A stretch of DNA of 9,908 bases from Campylobacteraceae bacterium. GTDB lineage: Bacteria; Campylobacterota; Campylobacteria; Campylobacterales; Sulfurovaceae. The notes beneath the pieces were generated by a model. The model did no database searches. It saw only the letters and a list, made by a program, of their open reading frames with translations, and had not been told where the DNA came from. Each line of letters starts with the position of its first letter. Position 1 is the stretch's first letter. The stretch is from positions 1,351-11,258 of the forward strand of contig JALVPA010000144.1 in the NCBI GenBank assembly GCA_027026055.1, in the 5' to 3' direction. The position numbers and the translations under genes are program-made. Shown piece after piece: positions 6,197 to 9,908 of the stretch.

Positions 6197-7228
6197 ATGT
6201 CAGAAGCGATCCAACGTGTCGAAAGGGCGATCGAAGAGATCAAGCGCGGCAAGATGGTCATCATGATGGATGACGAAGATAGAGAGAACGAAGGCGATCT
6301 GGTTTATGCCGCTACATTTTCGACGCCGGAGATGGTCAATTTTATGGCGAAAGAGGCGAGAGGACTTATCTGTACGCCGATCACTAAGGAGTTGGCGGAA
6401 CGTTTGGCGCTGATGCCGATGGTGAACAAAAACGATTCGGCGCACGAAACGGCGTTTACGGTGAGTATCGATTCGGCGACGGCACATACGGGGATTTCCG
6501 CAGCTGAGCGCGACGATTGTATCCGCAAGCTTGCCAATCCGCTCAGTGTCGCCGAGGATTTTGTACGACCGGGACATATCTTCCCGCTCATTGCCAAAGA
6601 CGGCGGTACGTTGGTGCGCACAGGTCATACCGAAGGTTCCGTCGATCTGTGCAAACTTGCGGGGCTCTCGCCCGTAGCGGTGATCTGCGAGATCATCAAG
6701 GACGACGGCACGATGGCGCGCGCGCAGGATCTGCAAGCCTTTGCGAAAAAGCACGATTTGAGCATCGTCTATATCTCCGATATCGTCGAGTATCGCCTCG
6801 CCAACGAACAATTGGTTAAGCCCGTCGAAAGCGAAGAGATCGAACTGCGCGGCGTCAAAGTGACGAAACATACCTACAAAGATCATCTGAAGCGATGTCA
6901 TACGGTGATACAATATTACAAGATTCACGAAACGACCAACGTTAAATTTCACAATATCGGTACCGATATCGACCTGATACTCGACGAGACACGCTACAAC
7001 GCACTCAACAACGCTATGGAATATCTCAAGCAAAACGGCGGTCTTCTCGTTTTTCTCGATACAAAAACCATCTCTTCGGAGCAGGCGAAAGAGTTCGGGG
7101 TAGGAGCACAGATCCTCAAAGATCTCGGCGTACGCAATATCAATCTGCTTACGACCAACACCGATACGGAGTTTGTCGGGCTCTCCGGTTTTGGTCTCGA
7201 TGTCGTGCAAAAAATCAACATTCGGTGA
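6197..7228 (+). CDS. ribBA: 3,4-dihydroxy-2-butanone 4-phosphate synthase with degenerate GTP cyclohydrolase II domain
   Basis: The N-terminal domain (~1-205 of 343) converts ribulose 5-phosphate to DHBP and formate, feeding riboflavin synthesis. It has the acidic metal and substrate motif DDEDRENEGD (25-34), RPGHIFPL (124-131), RTGHTEGSVDL (141-151, with metal ligand H144) and E165. The C-terminal ~125 residues still align with GTP cyclohydrolase II at GVGAQILKDLGV (301-312) and VGLSGFGLDVV (327-337). The CLTGD and RCDC zinc-cysteine segments are missing and only one cysteine (C234) remains, so this half should not hydrolyse GTP. The same arrangement is known in Helicobacter, where a separate ribA supplies that step. 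I start at the ATG at 6197, with AGAGAG five nt upstream. It is the first gene of a probable ribBA-ABC-uppP operon. Confidence 0.95.
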   Translation: MSEAIQRVERAIEEIKRGKMVIMMDDEDRENEGDLVYAATFSTPEMVNFMAKEARGLICTPITKELAERLALMPMVNKNDSAHETAFTVSIDSATAHTGISAAERDDCIRKLANPLSVAEDFVRPGHIFPLIAKDGGTLVRTGHTEGSVDLCKLAGLSPVAVICEIIKDDGTMARAQDLQAFAKKHDLSIVYISDIVEYRLANEQLVKPVESEEIELRGVKVTKHTYKDHLKRCHTVIQYYKIHETTNVKFHNIGTDIDLILDETRYNALNNAMEYLKQNGGLLVFLDTKTISSEQAKEFGVGAQILKDLGVRNINLLTTNTDTEFVGLSGFGLDVVQKINIR

Positions 7229-7260
7229 GCGTCGCGTGCAGAAAGAAACGAAGCGACGCT
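7228..7260 (+). repeat. Inverted repeat at the ribBA/ABC transporter junction
   Basis: AGCGTCGC (7228-7235) and GCGACGCT (7253-7260) form a perfect 8-bp stem with a 17-nt loop, starting on the last base of the ribBA stop codon. No T-run follows, so termination is unlikely. It surrounds or precedes the possible GTG starts of the ABC gene and could affect its translation. Confidence 0.4.
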
Positions 7261-9011
7261 GCACGATAGTGTCGCTACTGCGTGAACTCACACACTACAA
7301 AAAAGGGCTGATATTAGGAAATATTATATCGGTGCTTTCGACCTTGCTGACAGTCGCTACACCGCTATTGATTCCTATTTTGGTCGACGAACTGCTTTTG
7401 CACAAAGGCGATCGGTTTATCAAAACACTCGCTTCGATTTTCGGAGAGATGAGTACCTCCAGTTATGTTTGGACGATATTGGGGTTGATTTTGACGATGC
7501 GAACCGCTTCGACGCTATTGGCGATAGGGCAAAGCAAGATATTTACGACGATTGCCAAGGAGATTACGTACGCCTTGCGGGTACGGATGTTGGAGCATCT
7601 TGCGGGCGTCTCTCTCAAAGCTTACGAATCGATGAAAGTGGGGGCGGTAACTTCCAAACTCGTCACCGACGTGGAGACGATAGACGGCTTTATCGGTACG
7701 ACGATCTCCAAACTGATCGTTTCGGCGTTGATTTTGATCTTTTCGGCGATCGTACTGTTGTGGATCGATTGGAAACTGGCGCTTTTTATCCTCTTTAGCA
7801 ATCCGATTGTGGTGCTTTTTACGGTCAAGTTGTCGCGAAAGATTGGACGATACAAAAAAGAGGAAAACCATGCAATAGAAAGCTTTCAGTCTGCCTTGAG
7901 CGAGACGTTGGAGCTTTTTCATCAGATCAAAGCCGCCAACAAAGAACGCTATTTTTTCGATCGTAACACGCGCAAAGCCGCTACACTAAAACAACGGTCG
8001 GTATCGTATGCCTATAAAAGCGATGCCGCGATGAAACTCTCTTATCTGGTCTTTTTGTCGGGCTACGAACTCTTTCGCGCCGTGAGTATTTTGGCGGTGG
8101 CATACGGCGATTTGAGTATCGGACTGATGTTGGCGATTTTTTCTTATTTGTGGGTGATGGTCTCTCCTACGCAAGATCTGATCAATTTCCAGTATACCCT
8201 CGCAACGGCGCGCGCGGCGTGTAAACGCATCGATGCGATTTTTGCGATGCCCAAAGAGCCTGCTCCGGTCGATTCTATTGATCCTTTTGACAAGAGAGAA
8301 GAGGTCGAAATCGAGACCGAGAAGCTCAGCTTCGCTTACCGTGAAGGCAATGATATATTAAAAAATATTACATTATCGATTCCTCCGAAACGTCGTGTGG
8401 CGATCGTGGGTGCGAGCGGAAGCGGCAAGACGACGTTGGCGCAAATTTTGGTGGGATTTTATCCCGTCGAACGCGGCAAGGTCTATTACAACGGTATCGT
8501 ACATACGCGAGTATCGCTGGAAAAAATAAGAGATCGACTCTATCTGATTTTGCAAAATCCTAAACTCTTTAATGATACAATGCGCTTTAATCTGACACTT
8601 GGGGAGGCTTACGACGAAACGCGGCTGTGGGAGGCGCTACGTATGGCGCAACTCGACGAAGTCGTACGAACGATGGAGAAGGGACTCGATACGCAAGTGG
8701 GGCGCGACGGTATCAAGCTCAGCGGCGGACAACGCCAACGCGTGGCGATCGCACGGATGATATTGGCCGATCCCGCCGTGGTTATTTTCGACGAATCGAC
8801 CTCCGCACTCGACGTACACACCGAGGCGAAACTCTTCGAAGCGTTGGAGTCGTTTTTGGCGAAGCGCACGGTGATTACGATCGCGCATAGACTCAGTACG
8901 ATCAAAAGCGCCGATTATGTCTACGTACTCGAAGAAGGCGAACTTGTCGACGAGGGTACGCCTCAAGCGCTCTTGGCAAAAGACGAAAGCTATTTTAGCA
9001 AAATGTTATAG
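7236..9011 (+). CDS. MsbA-type ABC exporter, fused permease and ATPase
   Basis: This is a half-transporter expected to work as a homodimer in the inner membrane, exporting lipid or another hydrophobic or peptide substrate by ATP hydrolysis. The N-terminal ~320 residues hold six membrane helices of the type I exporter fold. The ATPase domain is complete: Walker A GASGSGKTT (392-400), Q-loop Q440, signature LSGGQ (495-499), Walker B VVIFDE (515-520) and H-loop H551. The start is uncertain. GTG at 7236 has GGTGA at 7224-7228 as ribosome site, and I use it; GTG at 7269 (MSLLRELTHYKK) looks most like other family members; ATG at 7200 would overlap ribBA. With this start the length is 591 residues, normal for the family. 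It ends 8 nt before uppP. Substrate cannot be assigned; MsbA-like lipid flipping is one option. Confidence 0.92.
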   Translation: MQKETKRRCTIVSLLRELTHYKKGLILGNIISVLSTLLTVATPLLIPILVDELLLHKGDRFIKTLASIFGEMSTSSYVWTILGLILTMRTASTLLAIGQSKIFTTIAKEITYALRVRMLEHLAGVSLKAYESMKVGAVTSKLVTDVETIDGFIGTTISKLIVSALILIFSAIVLLWIDWKLALFILFSNPIVVLFTVKLSRKIGRYKKEENHAIESFQSALSETLELFHQIKAANKERYFFDRNTRKAATLKQRSVSYAYKSDAAMKLSYLVFLSGYELFRAVSILAVAYGDLSIGLMLAIFSYLWVMVSPTQDLINFQYTLATARAACKRIDAIFAMPKEPAPVDSIDPFDKREEVEIETEKLSFAYREGNDILKNITLSIPPKRRVAIVGASGSGKTTLAQILVGFYPVERGKVYYNGIVHTRVSLEKIRDRLYLILQNPKLFNDTMRFNLTLGEAYDETRLWEALRMAQLDEVVRTMEKGLDTQVGRDGIKLSGGQRQRVAIARMILADPAVVIFDESTSALDVHTEAKLFEALESFLAKRTVITIAHRLSTIKSADYVYVLEEGELVDEGTPQALLAKDESYFSKML

Positions 9012-9019
9012 AGGATAGG

Positions 9020-9781
9020 ATGGATATCTTTCAGGCGATAATCATCGGTATTATCGAAGGGTTTACGGAGTTTTTACCCATTTCGTCGACGGGACACATG
9101 ATCGTCGCGTCGAACTTTTTGGGGGTGGAGGAGAGCGAAGTGACCAAAGCCTACGAAGTCGTCATACAATTCGCGGCGATCTTGGCGGTGATGTTGCTCT
9201 ATCGCGAAAAGTTGAGCTTCAAAAAGATCGATTTGTGGATGAAGCTTTTTGTGGCGTTTTTGCCGCTGGCAATCGTCGGATTTCTCTTCAAAGATACGGT
9301 CAAAGCGCTCTTTAGCGTCGAAGTGGTGGCGTGGATGTTTATCGTCGGAGGTGTCGTCTTTTTGATTGTGGAGTACTTCTACGACGAAACAAAAGCGCAT
9401 ACCGTCGATGTCGAGCGTACCACTTACAAACAAGCTTTTGCCGTAGGTGCGGCGCAAGTGTTTTCGCTGATTCCCGGTACGAGTAGGGCGGGTTCGACGA
9501 TTGTGGGAGGTTTGCTTGCGGGGCTTGATCGCAAGAGCGCGGCGGAGTTTTCCTTTTTGTTGGCGATACCGGTCATGGCGGCGGTGAGCGGCTACGATCT
9601 GCTCAAACACTACCGCGAATTTGTCGAAGGGGCGTGGGGCGCATATGCGATAGGTTTTGTCGTCGCTTTCGTAACGGCGTATGCGACGATCAAACTCTTT
9701 TTGGCGTTTTTGCAACGTTTTACTTTCGTGCCGTTCGGTATCTATCGTATTCTTTTCGGTGCGTTATTGCTATGGATTTAA
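9020..9781 (+). CDS. uppP: Undecaprenyl pyrophosphate phosphatase UppP (BacA)
   Basis: UppP dephosphorylates undecaprenyl pyrophosphate to the monophosphate carrier lipid needed for peptidoglycan and surface polysaccharide assembly, and its overproduction gives bacitracin resistance in other bacteria. The 253-residue, multi-helix membrane protein has both active-site motifs: E13-GFTEFLPISSTGH-26, with E13, E17 and H26 as catalytic candidates, and PGTSRAG (152-158) with R156. Length is close to the usual 255-275. The ATG at 9020 is preceded by GAGG (9011-9014), which begins on the stop codon of the ABC gene, so the two are almost certainly co-transcribed and possibly coupled. No defect is visible. 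Confidence 0.96.
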   Translation: MDIFQAIIIGIIEGFTEFLPISSTGHMIVASNFLGVEESEVTKAYEVVIQFAAILAVMLLYREKLSFKKIDLWMKLFVAFLPLAIVGFLFKDTVKALFSVEVVAWMFIVGGVVFLIVEYFYDETKAHTVDVERTTYKQAFAVGAAQVFSLIPGTSRAGSTIVGGLLAGLDRKSAAEFSFLLAIPVMAAVSGYDLLKHYREFVEGAWGAYAIGFVVAFVTAYATIKLFLAFLQRFTFVPFGIYRILFGALLLWI

Positions 9782-9784
9782 TGA

Positions 9785-9886
9785 GTGAATTTATCGAGCG
9801 TCTTGCGGGACGTTCGGCTAAGTTCAAAGCGATTTGAACGACAAACCATTGAGGTGCGCAAGCATTTCGAAAAGGCGCAAAGATGA
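9785..9886 (+). CDS. Possible very small gene after uppP, unresolved
   Basis: A 33-residue frame begins with GTG at 9785 and ends with TGA at 9884-9886. Its second half (FERQTIEVRKHFEKAQR) looks like a charged helix, and its stop overlaps the ATG at 9883 in an ATGA arrangement typical of coupled genes. Against it: the start is GTG with no clear ribosome site, and the first 14 residues are unremarkable. A second frame starts at an ATG that overlaps the uppP stop (9781-9837, 18 residues, MSEFIERLAGRS opening). The two may be parts of one broken small gene, or neither may be real. Confidence 0.2.
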   Translation: MNLSSVLRDVRLSSKRFERQTIEVRKHFEKAQR

Positions 9887-9908
9887 GTTTTAAAAGATTC
9901 GATTTTCA
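9883..9908 (+). CDS. Start of a further gene, cut by the window edge
   Basis: The ATG at 9883 is followed by an open frame reading MSFKRFDF to the right edge. AAAGG at 9871-9875 lies 7 nt upstream as a plausible ribosome site. Only eight codons are visible, so the product cannot be named. It is same-strand and ~100 nt beyond uppP, so it may belong to the same operon. Confidence 0.4.

Noticed and set aside
7228..7264. H-type pseudoknot formed by two interleaved pairings at the ribBA/ABC junction
   Set aside because: The connecting loops would be zero nucleotides long, which cannot span an 8-bp stem. The pairings are alternatives, not simultaneous.
6200..7291. Long open frame (363 codons) on the minus strand opposite ribBA
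   Set aside because: It is the exact antisense shadow of a clear ribBA gene; its translation is rich in Arg, His and Asp without any recognisable motif, and it has no ribosome site. Similar shadows lie opposite uppP and the ABC gene.

Overview
The window is an ordinary stretch of bacterial chromosome, most likely from a free-living member of the Campylobacterota (the former Epsilonproteobacteria; a Sulfurovum/Sulfurimonas-type genome is a reasonable guess). Three things point there. One is a fused ResB-CcsA cytochrome c haem lyase. Another is a DHBP synthase carrying a degenerate GTP cyclohydrolase II domain, as in Helicobacter-type RibBA. The third is promoters that show a clear TATAAT -10 box but no obvious -35 box. 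The lineage is inferred from gene content, not measured.

Layout. Positions 1-2374 (+) hold the C-terminal ~790 residues of the CcsBA haem lyase; its N-terminus lies off the left edge. Two singly promoted genes follow on the plus strand. The first, 2490-2936, encodes a small cytosolic protein resembling the host-attachment/eRF1-like family. The second, 3002-4228, encodes an unrecognised coiled-coil protein of 408 residues. mscL (4275-4706, +) encodes a mechanosensitive channel with a C-terminal zinc-ribbon-like tail. It ends tail to tail, with a 4-nt overlap, against a minus-strand group: tcdA (tRNA t6A dehydratase), mntA (antitoxin nucleotidyltransferase) and hepT (HEPN toxin RNase). From the divergent region at 6098-6196 a plus-strand cluster runs to the right: ribBA, an MsbA-type ABC exporter and uppP (undecaprenyl pyrophosphate phosphatase), separated by 7 and 8 nt. 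After uppP there is only a short ambiguous stretch and the first codons of another probable gene at the right edge.

How the genes work together. HepT and MntA form a complete toxin-antitoxin pair: RX4HXY in the toxin, GSX10DXD in the antitoxin, a 10-nt overlap and an apparently leaderless antitoxin start. It is the only accessory or defence-like module here. The ribBA-ABC-uppP spacing suggests one transcript. The ABC exporter beside UppP could serve envelope lipid handling, but that is inference. The other genes look like independent housekeeping units.

I see no mobile element, CRISPR array, rRNA, tRNA or riboswitch, and no gene-free stretch above 300 bases. I found no convincing new multi-gene system. 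The best leads are the toxin-antitoxin start architecture, the uncharacterised coiled-coil gene, the small eRF1-like protein and the unresolved short frames after uppP.
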